From: Manihot esculenta
Lineage: Eukaryota > Streptophyta > Magnoliopsida > Malpighiales > Euphorbiaceae
Direction of reading: 5' to 3'
Length of the DNA: 64,000 nt
Assembly (NCBI RefSeq): GCF_001659605.2
Contig: NC_035163.2
Coordinates: 29,414,158 to 29,478,157 of the forward strand
Shown here: positions 34,731-46,100 of the stretch, one piece after another
Layout: each line of letters starts with the position of its first letter
How positions within the stretch are numbered: the first letter of the stretch is position 1
Made by a program: the position numbers and the translations under genes
The notes under the pieces: generated by a model
The model's input: only the letters and a program-made list of their open reading frames with translations
Told to the model about the DNA's origin: nothing
The model's database searches: none

Positions 34731-37700
34731 ATGGTAATCTCCGATATCTCACTTTCTCTGAATATATCTGTGTGTGCATTTACGTGTCTGAGGACATTTT
34801 GCCTTTGTATGTATCTGTAGGCGGATGTGGAGACAGAGGTGGCTGCAGGACAGCCAAAGAAGAGAACGTTCAAGAAGTTTAGCTTCAGAGGTGTGGATTT
34901 GGATGCTCTCCTTGACATGTCAACTGATGAGCTTGTCAAGCTCTTCCCTGCTCGTGCTCGGAGAAGGTGATTCGAAATTCTCAGTGCACTTGTAATTTCT
35001 TTTATTGTGCATGTTGTTTTGTGCTTGCTGCTTTATCTTTAATATTATTGGAAATCTGTATTACAGGTTCCGGAGGGGACTGAAGAGGAAGCCCATGGCT
35101 TTGATTAAGAAGCTGCGCAAGGCGGTAATTGTTCATGATCTTTTTTTTTCATTTTATACTCGTTTAGACAAATTGCAACTTCTGATTGGATGTTGGATTT
35201 GTTATCTCGTTTTTTTATTACATGTATGTTGGACGTTGTGTCGGTTGTTTAACCCGTGATGCTTTCAATTTTGGTGTTAAATTTGTGAATAATTTTTTCA
35301 TTTTTTCGTTTTAATCCCTTGATTCTTTTAGATGGGGAGCATTAGATTGTAATGTTGATTATAATCTTACATGTTTAATCAAGTAGCTCCAACAGTGACT
35401 GTTGTCTATAATACAATAAGGTTTTGGTTGAGTACTTGAGTCTACAGAAAAATGAGTGCTTACTTAAGTGAAGATGTACTATGTTTTCTTTAACAGTTAA
35501 TTGATTTGATTTTTGTTTTTTGGGAGATAAAAAGGGATGCGATCTGAGTGTTTTTTTTAACATAGCTAAATTTTAGCTGTTTCCAGTTTATTTGTTATTA
35601 TTATTATTGTTTCAGGGAGAGTTGAAGAATCTAGTGGCCATATATTGTTTATTTGCCTACAAATTTGTTTGATAGCCTACAAGGAATTTTTTCTGCTTAT
35701 GTTGGCTTTTCCCTTTGGGTATTACATGATTATTAAAATGGGTTGAGCAAAATTACTCATTTAGTCGGATGACATTGCAACCCTGAAGATTGTGTCTATC
35801 TTATGGCAGTACCTTGTTCCATAAGTTGTTAATAGATAATTGGATTAGTTATTTATTTACTCCTTTGACGTGACATGCAAATAAGTAGACTTTAATTGGC
35901 CTACTGAAAGCTGATATGCAGTTTATTGTATCTCTGGTTTGTGGTCAACCCTTATTGAAGCTCTTAATTCATCAAATTTTTGGGGGTTTGGTGGATTAGA
36001 ATTGTAGTAGTGCCAGGTGCTAAATTGTGTTACTCTGTTGAGTTATTTCCATCTTTTGATCGGGTTTGCACCACAGCACAGGTGGTTATTATTAATGTTA
36101 TAAGTTATAGGAAGTAAATATATTAATATAGGAAGTAAATATTAATAGATGGATTAGTTACTTCAAAGACTTTTCTTCCTGTTTAGATACGATCTCTTAT
36201 GTATAAATAGGTTGTAATCTCTATTGAGAACAACAACAACAAATATTATACTTCTACATGGTATCAGAGCTATTCTCGTAGAGATTTAATTTCTGTCTTC
36301 AGTAGCGAGCGGTTGAGACAGGTAAAATGTGATTTTGGGTTATCCATAAAGGGTAATATTTGGAGACGTTTGGAGACTTAGGACTCTGTTCATTTTGGGT
36401 TACCTATAAAGGGTAACATTTGGAGACTTACAGTAATATTTGGAGACTTAGGCTCTTTTCATTCGGGTTATCCATAAAGGTTAACATTTGGAGATTTAGG
36501 GCTCTGTTCATTTTGGGTTATTCAGGGTAACATTTGGGACTTAGTGCTCTATTCTTTTGGGTTACCCATAAAGGATAACATTTGGAGACTTAGGGCTCTT
36601 GTTCATTGGGATTACCCATAAAGAGTAACATTTGGAGACTTAGTAACATTTGGAGACTTAGGCCTCTGTTTATCGGGTTACCATAAAGGTAACATTTGGA
36701 AATTTAGAACTCTGTTCATTTGGGTTATCCATAAAGGATAACATTTGAAACCTTAGAACTCTGTTCGTTTGGGTTATCTATAAAGAGTAACATTTGGAGA
36801 CTTAGGGTTCTGTTCATTTGGGTTATCCATAAAGATTAACATTTGGAGACTTAGGGCTCTGTTCGTCGGGATTACTTACAAGGGTAACATATAGAGACTT
36901 TGGATTCTGTGTATTTGGGTTACCCATAAAGGGTAACATTTGGAGACATCGGACACTCTGTTCATCAGGTATTGTTCACGGTTACTGTTCACGGTTACTG
37001 TTCACGGGTTCTGTTCTTCTGATTCTTTGTTTATGTTCACGGCTACTGTTCATCGGTTATTATTCACGGGTTCTATTCTTCTGATCCTTTGTTTATTTTG
37101 ATCGTTTTGGGTTGGTTGTTCTTATGGTTGGAATTGATTATATATGTAACAAGTTGGGTATGATTAACATTTATGCTCCAACTTGAGGGGAGTGTTATAA
37201 GTTATAGGAAGTAAATATATTAATATATGAAGTAAATATTGATAGATGGATCATTTACTTAATCTTAGGATTTTATAATCATAGACTTTATTTTCCTTCC
37301 TGTTTAGATACGGTCTCTCATGTATAAATAGGTTGTAATCTTTATTGAGAACAACAACAACAAATATTATCCTTCTACAATTAATAACTTTGAAGTCGTG
37401 CATTATTATACAATTATAGGTTGTAGAAATCGTAAATTGAAGCTGTAAATTGAAATTATCTATGAAATTTGGAAGTTGCTTGCTTCTATTTATGATTCTT
37501 TTAGTGGTGGTGGTTATTTTATTTATTTATTTATTTATTTTTGGGGAGGGGGTTGTATGTTTGATCCTGTGTAAATTTTGGAGGTGTAATAGCTTTTATT
37601 GAATGAGATGGTTTCAAACTCATTAATATGTAGGGCATTTTACACCCGTTAATTTGGTGTGCATCAAACAGTAGATGATAGTTTCTTTCTGATGTTTTGG

Positions 37701-37954
37701 AGCAGAAAAGGGAGGCCCCTCCTGGTGAGAAGCCAGAACCAGTTCGAACCCACCTTCGCAATATGATAATTGTACCTGAAATGATCGGAAGCATTATTGG
37801 GGTGTACAATGGGAAGACCTTCAATCAGGTTGAAATCAAACCTGAAATGATTGGTCATTACTTAGCGGAATTCTCAATCTCATACAAGCCTGTTAAGCAT
37901 GGTAGACCTGGTATTGGTGCCACCCATTCATCTAGGTTCATTCCTCTCAAGTGA
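34731..37954 (+). CDS. RPS15: 40S ribosomal protein S15 (uS19)
   Basis: Four exons: 34731-34733 (the ATG alone), 34821-34966, 35067-35124, 37706-37954; 151 residues, the normal length for plant RPS15. Recognised by [80 protein letters not shown] and the terminal [14 protein letters not shown]. It sits in the head of the small ribosomal subunit near the decoding region. Intron 3 is 2.6 kb and carries a TRIM retrotransposon. The Arabidopsis counterpart by position would be At5g43640 (RPS15E). No coding damage is seen. Confidence 0.97.
36096..37379 (+). mobile_element. TRIM retrotransposon in RPS15 intron 3
   Basis: Two short direct terminal repeats begin TGTTATAAGTTATAGGAAG and end CTTCTACA: 36096-36258 (163 bp) and 37193-37379 (187 bp). 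The first is followed at once by TGGTATCAGAGC (36259-36270), the initiator-Met tRNA primer binding site. A purine tract (TTGAGGGGAG) precedes the second. A perfect target duplication ATTAA flanks it (36091-36095, 37380-37384). The ~930-bp interior codes for nothing and is mostly tandem repeat (36330-36960). Each LTR has a TATAAATA box, so the element could bring promoter or termination signals, in the same orientation as RPS15. Confidence 0.93.
36330..36960 (+). repeat. Tandem repeats inside the TRIM, ~50-60 bp unit
   Basis: A unit of the form GGGTTAyCCATAAAGGGTAA / CATTTGGAGACTTAGG / gCTCTGTTCATTT is repeated about ten times with length variation. It is followed (36968-37085) by shorter repeats of GTTCACGGTTACT and of GGGTTCTGTTCTTCTGAT. 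None is coding. Confidence 0.85.
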
Positions 37955-38756
37955 AATGTTCGGTTGCAGCTTGGTTACTCTCTCCCCTCCCTATTATATG
38001 TAAGCGCCGCCGTTTATCAAATTTGTCTATTTTAAGTTTTGCAATTTTAGGACTTTAAACTCTATTATAGAGCTGGTGTTATGGATTCGTTTATTGTAGT
38101 CTATATATATTGTTGGATTTCGCAATTTTGCAAACTTATTTTTGTTAAAATTACATTTAAGTACTTGATAAATATTTTCTTATTCTATTGCTTGAACACA
38201 ACTTCATATGATAAATAACTACTGTGTCTAGAATTTAAACCCTTTTCGGTGTTCTATTGATGATTTAAATAATAGATTGAATTTGGATGATAAAGTCTTT
38301 CCAGTCGTAATAAAAATTAACGACGAATTGTGATATAGTTTTTTAAGATTTTGATTGATTATATTAGTCATTTAAATATAGCATAAGGATATGATTTGTA
38401 TTTGATGATAACAATAATGTTTATGATAGACATTAAAAATTATGTTTATTAAATGACAATTTTTTTGGTTTTAATAAGATTTTTTTAAAATTTTATCAAA
38501 TAAAATATTTCACAAAAATAATGCTGTAATGTGAGATTTTTATTTTTATTTATATTTATTTTTTAATTTATATTTCTTTCAAGGGGGCAATTGAATTTAT
38601 TCCCATATCAGAACTCCTTGTTGAGGGTTAGGCCTCTGGATGTGTGGCTAACCATGGGTGGATATGGTTGCTATTATTTTTTTCACTTTCATATTCAGAT
38701 TCCAGCAATTTAGTGCAAGTTATCTTTTTTTTTTTTTACGGGGAGGAAAATTTTAA
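37955..38756. other. RPS15 3' flank and AT-rich DNA
   Basis: The 3' untranslated region of RPS15 covers roughly the first 150-200 bases. The rest is A/T-rich without any recognised feature. Confidence 0.5.
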
Positions 38757-39780
38757 AAATGAATAAATTATATTTTAATTTTTAAATTTTAATATAATTA
38801 ATGGATGAATTTTTTTATTTTTGAAATTAAATATTTAAATATTTATATTTATTTTAGTATAATTAATGGATGATTTTTTTTATTTTTAAAATTAAATATT
38901 TAAATATTTTTATTTTTATTTCGTTTAAATTAAAAAATTTTCGTTTAAATTGGAGGTTTTCATATGAGAAATAATTTAAATTTTATAAATATTTTTTTTT
39001 AAATTATTTTTTTCTTCCTCGTTTAATCTTTTCAAAATCAACAAATCCTCTTTTGAGAAAGAGGTGGAAGAGAGTGATACCTTATCCTAAAGCCTTAACC
39101 TCATTTCTATTTAACATTCCCTCTCAAAAGCAAAATGGTTGCAGCCCTTGGCCGCCCCAACCTCACCTTTGCATGTCGCTGCAGTTTCTCCTTCATCACT
39201 CGGTGGTCCAATTTCTCCGCTGCAGCTCTTCCACCGCAGTTGCTTCTCTCTCGGTCACGCCGCTGGCCTGCTGCTCCACCATTGCCACTGGTCAGTGCAT
39301 GTTTACTTTAAATAGTTTGTGGATGGATTTTCTTTATATAGCTATTGTGGATGGATTTGTTGAAATATTATTTCAGAAATTTTAAGATTTATTGAAGGTT
39401 ATATGCTTTATATGGATGGTTCTGCTTGAAATAGTATTTAACATTTGTTGAAAATTTTATAAATTGTGTATGGATTTATTGAAATTTATATAATTTCTGT
39501 TGTGTTTTATAGTTTTTTAGAGTAGAGGTTTATGGGTATGATTTGACGATGCTCACTGGTCTAAGAATATAAATAAATGAGAAATTGATATTAAAATTAG
39601 AAAATTTAAGAAAATGAAACGGAGAAAAGAATGAGAATTTAATGAAGGGTGTTTATAAAATTTAAATTATTTCTCTTTTATTTTTAATAAATTTAGAATA
39701 AAAATATAAAAATTTAAGGGTTTAATTTTAAAAATAAAAAATTTAGTCTATTAATATTAAATTGATTTGAATTAATTTTT
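38757..39780. repeat. Inverted-repeat element enclosing a GC-rich fragment
   Basis: The left arm (about 38760-38990; TTAATGGATGAATTTTTTTATT ... GAGAAATAATTTAAATTTTATAAA) returns inverted at about 39640-39775, including an exact inverted match of the GAGAAATAATTTAAATTTTATAA block. Between the arms lies a GC-rich stretch (39110-39300) out of keeping with its surroundings. It has a 58-codon frame from ATG 39135 to 39311 (starting MVAALGRPNLTFACRCSFSF), reminiscent of an organelle-targeting presequence. The whole resembles a non-autonomous TIR element with captured host DNA, but I cannot name the source and see no clear target duplication. Confidence 0.5.
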
Positions 39781-40236
39781 TTTTAGTATAACCAAAATCG
39801 TTTCCTTTTCGATTTCAAACCCTCAATTTTGATACAAAATCAAATTAAGTTGAATCAACCCGCTGATCTCATCTAATAGTCATACTAGAGTCTTTCAATA
39901 AAAAAAAATAAAAATAAAAAACAGAAGTCCAACCATAATAAAGAATCCAAATTGACAGCCAACTAGTTAATATTTCTTGAAAGGTCAAAACGTGTAAAGT
40001 ACAGGCAGACTGACTTTTTCTCACAACTCCATATTTCTATGCATGTTTGATATACATATATATTATTGTTTTTTTTTTTTAATTCTGCCGCCTACTGACT
40101 GTATACTGGTTCAATATAATTTTAATATAAAATTTAAATTTTTTTAAAATAATTATTTAAAACATAATAAAATTTATATATTATTTTAAAGTACATAAAT
40201 CAAGAAATATGCCTAAAGGTTTTTCTTTTTAATGAT

Positions 40237-41673
40237 TTAGGTTGTGAGTGTAAGCTTGAGGCAAAAGGCGGCGGAAGTTTCCTTGCTGTGTTTCCTTTGA
40301 ACATTCTGGAGTGTCGTCTGCACTGCCTTTCCCATCTCAGCATCTGAAATCTTCCAAACCATTTTCAAACGCAATTAGAATATTAAAATAAAAACGTGCA
40401 TATATACAAGTGCCTGCACGTGCTTTTTTCTACATTTATGCAGTGATCAGTTTAATTTTAATATTAAAATCTTAATTAATAACTCATTACGAACTAAACA
40501 TACTACTTCAAAGTCAAAACTATTATCTAAAGAAAAAAAACAAACTAGGGTCTTAAGCAATGGATTCACTTATTATGTTTGCTTTATTGAATTTATTATA
40601 AAAATAGGGTGTTAGGTTTGGAAATTCGTCTCCAAAAGTTTTAGCAACAGAAAATTAACTTTTTGAAATTCCATCACTAATTTTCTTCCTTTTTTTTTTG
40701 TCAAATAATTCTATTTAGAATTTACTGATTAAATAATATTTAGCTACTCAATTTTACTATAAATATGGATATGTTTTCATATTTTGAAAATCAAATGCTT
40801 AAATTAAAGGTTCATTCTATCAAAATTGTAAAATATAAAACATATATAACAATTCAAAATATAATTATTTATCAAAAATTAAAAGCTGATTGGAGTTTTC
40901 AACTGAATAGATACTGAATGAAAAAGACTGAAAGAGGCAATTATGTGGGGCAAAAGATCACAAATGGAGAGATGTATTACCTGGGTTTCGATATCCATTA
41001 CTGCCACAAGTTCCTCATCAGAATATCGCGACTTAATGCTTATGAGTTTTGATCCCAAGCTGTTCAGACACTTAAGAACCTCCACCATATAATCAATCCC
41101 CGATGTCGGATTTCTTACTTTGAACTCAATCTTCCTACTCCTCGCATTTCCACCCTTCTCTTCAAGCTCATAGTTTCTCCTCTCCAACACCTCCTTATAT
41201 CGCTTCAGCTCATCAATTCTCTTCGCCGCCATTTGCATAATTGAGTTCTTATCATTCTGCAATCAAAGATCAAATAAAAAAAAAAGAAATCAACTTCGCC
41301 ATCTTCATCATAAATATTCATTGCAATTCATTTGTGGGTACGCATGACTAACCCTGGTGCCGAGAGGCAGCATAGCATGAAGGGCTAAGTAGCCGTTCTT
41401 CTCCTTCTCTCTCCGCATTCTTTCGCTAATCTTCCGGCGATAACATCTTGCACTATCGGATTCTTCAGTTTCAATCCTTACAGGCCAACTTCTTCCCATG
41501 AAACCTATCATTCGCTTGTTCATGTTAGTAGAATTTGATCCATTGAAAGAACAAGTCGCCGGAATTTCTCTGGTGGGCGTGCTCGTATAAGGTAGAAAAG
41601 CGCTTTGGTTGAGTGGAACGAGATCATACCAGAAGGCATCTTCACTCTGAAGCTCCTGAAAGAAAAGATCCAT
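40237..41673 (-). CDS. bHLH92: bHLH transcription factor, bHLH92-like
   Basis: Three exons: 41673-41353, 41256-40981, 40350-40237; 236 residues, close to Arabidopsis bHLH92. The basic region and helix-loop-helix lie at ~75-133 (RRKISERMRREKEKNGYLAL, HAMLPLGTR, NDKNSIMQMAAKRIDELKRY), followed by a leucine/coiled stretch and an ACT-like C-terminal region. In the basic region the His usual at the first contact position is replaced by Arg while the E-box-contacting Glu and following Arg are kept, so E-box binding may be altered. The third exon's acceptor (AAG before ATTTCAGATG) was chosen by phase and similarity; the alternative TTTCAG seven bases on breaks frame. bHLH92 is stress-inducible in Arabidopsis; position next to RPS15 supports orthology with At5g43650. 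Confidence 0.85.
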
Positions 41674-41734
41674 CTTCGTCTTTGGCTTACCGCTGTTGTT
41701 TGTTTCTCGGAATTTCAAATTTTGGTTGAACGGC

Positions 41735-41833
41735 TATATATATAGCGGTTTTCTCTTTATAATTAAAAAACATAAGTAATTAAGGCACGTTTCTAATGCA
41801 GTCAAATTTGCGGTCTGGTCTACCATTGGTCAA
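41735..41833 (-). promoter_or_regulatory. bHLH92-like promoter: TATA box and two W-boxes
   Basis: A TATATATATA run (41735-41744) lies ~62 bases before the ATG. On the minus strand TTGACT (41800-41805) and TTGACC (41828-41833) are W-box cores bound by WRKY factors, in keeping with a stress-responsive gene. Function is inferred. Confidence 0.5.
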
Positions 41834-41839
41834 TGGGAA

Positions 41840-43123
41840 GAAGTCGTGTTCCTGAATCAAATCCTGTCCATTGGATTTGAAAACAGGAGTTGTTGTAAGG
41901 TTTAATTTATTTTAATAATATAATATTATTGTTGTTTGAGTATGGAAGTGAAAGAATTTTAGTGGGTGAAATAATATTTATATCAATTTCTCTATTCAAT
42001 AACAATAAATAATTTGGTTTAATTAAAGTTAGTCTATTTCAAATACAAGAAAATTATTTTATAAGACAATGCATTCTTATAAAAAGTGACATTAGTTTTT
42101 ATAAAATAATCTCACCATCTCATACAAATATTTTTTTTTATTTTTTTATTCATCTCAAATTATATGTCATTTATTTTATAAATGATAATTTATTCATTAA
42201 TTTCTCTATTTATCTTTCAGATAATATATATTAAAAAAGCAAAATTTATTAATTTTTTTATTTTAGTAATAAAATAATATGATTGAAGAGTATAATGGAA
42301 TAAGTTATATATAAAATTTAGTTTAACTATGTTAAATATATATATATATATATATATATTCTTAATTTATGTAACTTTAGATTTATATTTGTGATGGATA
42401 GTACTTGGAGACTTAAAAAATAAAAATATTTTTTAAATAAAAAATTATTGGTGGCATTTTTATATAGAATAATAAAAATATAAATACCAATCACTATTAA
42501 TAATTGAAACTAATATTTATTTTAATAAAAAATATCAAATGTTTATGTACTGATTTTAGGAAAAGCAATCATTATCATAGAGATGAACATTGTAAGCAAT
42601 GGCTCCGAGAAGGTGATCATATACTTCATTTCAGGGAAGGATTTCCAAGAATTACATGGATAGATAGTCATTTACAATTTTCGTCTCTCCATGACCATGA
42701 TATCCCCAAACTGGAAAAGCTCTTAATTTTAAGAATTGAAGACACCAACTTACAGCCGGCGGGGGGGCTATGTGTACATGCGGCTTAAAATAAATGTTCT
42801 AACGCAGATTATAGGGATGTGCAGTTGGTCAGAGACTCATGCTTTAATCCTGCTGCATGTTCTGACAGCTTATGCATGTCTCTTGCAAACCTCAAGTTCT
42901 TTTAGAGCCTTCACAGTGAGAATTTGCAAGGGTATTCTCAACAGATCATCACTTTTGTTATTTTCAAACTCACGAGCGTCTTCATATGCCTCATGTCTGT
43001 TCTCCTATTGAAGTGGATGATAAAGGGCGTCAGGTCAGTGGATTTAACATAAAAGAAGTCGTGCAGAGTACTGCTTATGCATGCCCATTATAGACCTCAA
43101 ACATCGATTGGAAAACTTGTATG
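41840..43123. other. Intergenic DNA between bHLH92-like and CFM3-like genes
   Basis: A/T-rich, with a perfect (TA)n at 42336-42359. The part from about 42560 to 43120 is more balanced; its right end is the 3' untranslated region of the CFM3-like gene. A plus-strand frame at 42504-42788 (REGDHILHFREGFPRITW ...) matches no family I know and is left uncalled. Confidence 0.45.
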
Positions 43124-46100
43124 CTAATTTTCGGCCGAGTCATCACATTCGAAATCATCCTCATCATCACTTTCACCATCAAACATCTCAGGGTATCTTT
43201 CCCCCTATTCAAATGGATAAAAGGGAGGTGTTAGATCAGCGCACATAGCAAAAACAGCAGAAATGGAAGGTTATGTAAAGACCTCTGTTCCCGTCTCACA
43301 CTCTTGGCCCTGAACATAATAAGGAAAATTTGTTTCCAGACGGATATTTTGAACTAAGTTGTCCCCAGTTTCATCATCATCATACTTAGCGTCATTGTCA
43401 CTGTTGTATGCACCAAGGTATGCTTCCTCCCCTTCATCCTATAGAAAGGAAACAAAGGAAGGTGTTTAAATGCAGATTTAGCACATAAAAGAATATAAAG
43501 AATATTAAATACAAAAAGACCTTGTTGTCATCATCATCTGTAGGATAAGAAGCATCTAATCTTTCATACAACTCCTCATCCCCTTGGTCTTTCACACTCG
43601 CCATTTGTTCCTATGAATGTCAATATGAAACAGAAACATATAAGGTTTTATTAAAGTTGAAGGAACATTGCAAGAACAAATAGATATATGAAGCCTTACA
43701 ATTTCAGATCTGATTTTGTCCACTTTCATCTGCAGCGCTGAAATATGATTCATGAGCGCCTGTTTGACAAGATACTAGAAAAGTTAACCACCCATAATTG
43801 TTGTCTGCAATTACCAAGTCACTTGAAAAAGATTTCATGATTGCATTAATCATCCTGGTTTTATATCAAATCTTCTGTCTTATATCATACCAACTTTGGG
43901 AACAGAAGGGTGATTCGTGACCGCAATACTCTGGATTTCAAAACATAAGGCAAATGCATGTGCTCTTATCAACAACATACAGATTTGTAATCATACCTCA
44001 CGCCTTTGCATCTCTACTGAACGAGCCAAAGCTTTCCTCTTTGTCAAGAGATTTTTTGGCCTCAGAGTGGAAGGTCGCTGATAGTTCTTTCCCCGAAATA
44101 CAATTATAGCATAACCTTTGGAGATTTTGTCTACTGAAACCAAGACACCCCCACTTTCAGCCTCAAGTGCCAAAGCAATCTTTTTAACCTGTTCAATATT
44201 TTTGGCTTTCAAAATGATCTTAACCAATTCACGGTATTTCCAGTGCAAGTGCATGTTCTCCACCGTACCATCAAAAACACCACGCCTACCTGAAGCCAAA
44301 AAAACACCTCGTCATAGAATAGTCTCAAACAACACCATGATTAATTCGTCACATAAGGAGTTCCATTATACCAAGAAGTAAGAACGCTTTCATCCTCAAA
44401 CCAAGCTTTCTAAACATAAATCTCTCCTCATCAGTTATGCTATCCGGGCTAGCCTGTCTTTCTGCTGGTTTTAAAAACTCTTCCACCTTAGATAAGGCTC
44501 GTTCAGCTTTCATTAACTTTCGCTCAGCCTAAAGAACAAAACATCAAAGAGATAAGCTATGAACTTCTTTAAGACCTAACACATGGTACAGTACACCAAT
44601 GAGGCATTATGGTATGATGTGTTAGAACTGATGAGATTCTATGCTCCAATAAGAAGGAATGTCATAAAAAGCTATTCCTATTTAATGCAGGATTCATATT
44701 CTTAAAAAGGTAGTATAATTTATGTTTATAAATTTAGGAATACAAGTTTCAAATCTTGAACAACAGTAACATACATATTCATATTTGAAGAGTTTATAGG
44801 ATGTTAAACTTCCTCAGTCCCACAAAGATTTTTTTTTTTTTCATCCATCTCAAATTATATACCACTTCATTTTTGAGATGGTAATTTATTTGTCGACTTC
44901 CTAGTATACTCCCAATTAATATCCATTGATAAGTAAAATTTATTAGTTCCAAGTATAATTTTATAATTGAACAACAAGAGAGGAAGACATATTAGGAAAG
45001 ACTATAAAATTTATTGTTTTAACTATATTAACTATATTTCCTTAATACATGTGAGAAAACAAGTAAGCCTATCTTTGTAAGATGGAGGGAGTAGTTGAAA
45101 ACACTACATGAGACCACCCGATAAGGGTTTGCATTATTTGGTTATAGCCAAATAATTGAACCCAGATGAAATTAAGTTATTCTGGTATGAGGTCATTTGG
45201 TTTTCAGTTCAATTACTATTTTCTAAATTTTCAGTTTTGGGTTATTGGTTCAATTATCAATGATAATTAAAATAACCAAATTGTTATTAATTAAATATAA
45301 AATATAATTTTATTAATAACATATTATAATCATTGTTTTATTAAGATATGTCAAATTATTTTATAAATAAAAAATAATTATGGACATATTTTATTGATAT
45401 TTTATAGATTAATAATGTAAATTATATCTGATAAAAATTTTCAGTTAGCTTCAGTTTTCTCTGGTTTGGTTTGCTTATTATGTTTGAGGTGTAAAATTTC
45501 GGCCAATTGAAAATTCAATTCGATTTGGTTTGGATAAACCAAATACACACATCTAGACCAAAGTTTGAAAGAACTCACAAAAGCAAGCTTGCTCTCAAGC
45601 TTCCTGACAAGTTTGGCATGCCTTTCTATTTCAATTTCTCTCATAATTTTTTCCCTGTGATTGTCATCCAAACTCTTTCCCCACTTTGCATCTGCATCCA
45701 AAGTTTCCTCGAGAGTACCAGCAGTTCCTGACTGCTCTATTGTTCCAGCACTCTGTATAACCAAGGCTGATGCCCTCAATCGTGCCTGCTCCTCTTTGTC
45801 CTGTAAGGACTTTGCCAATCTCTCCCTTTCCAGCAAAGCTTCAGAGACATCTGGCGATAAAAAATCCTTTCCCCTGTAGAATACCAAGAAGTCCTTGTTT
45901 CTAGAAAGCAGCATACCCCCAGTCAATTTCTGCAGCCAGTGAACAAGATCACAATCAATCTACCATGTAAGGGATGCTGTACTTGTCATGATTTGATAAT
46001 ATAGCTCGGGATCCAAAATGAATGACAGAACTATGTAAATATAGTGTTAAAATCACAATAAGGAGATTAAGAATCATATAGCAATACTGAATTTCAGGAA

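Noticed and set aside
36096..37379. Considered as a Cassandra-type TRIM carrying 5S rRNA
   Set aside because: No 5S-like sequence is found in the 163-187 bp LTRs.
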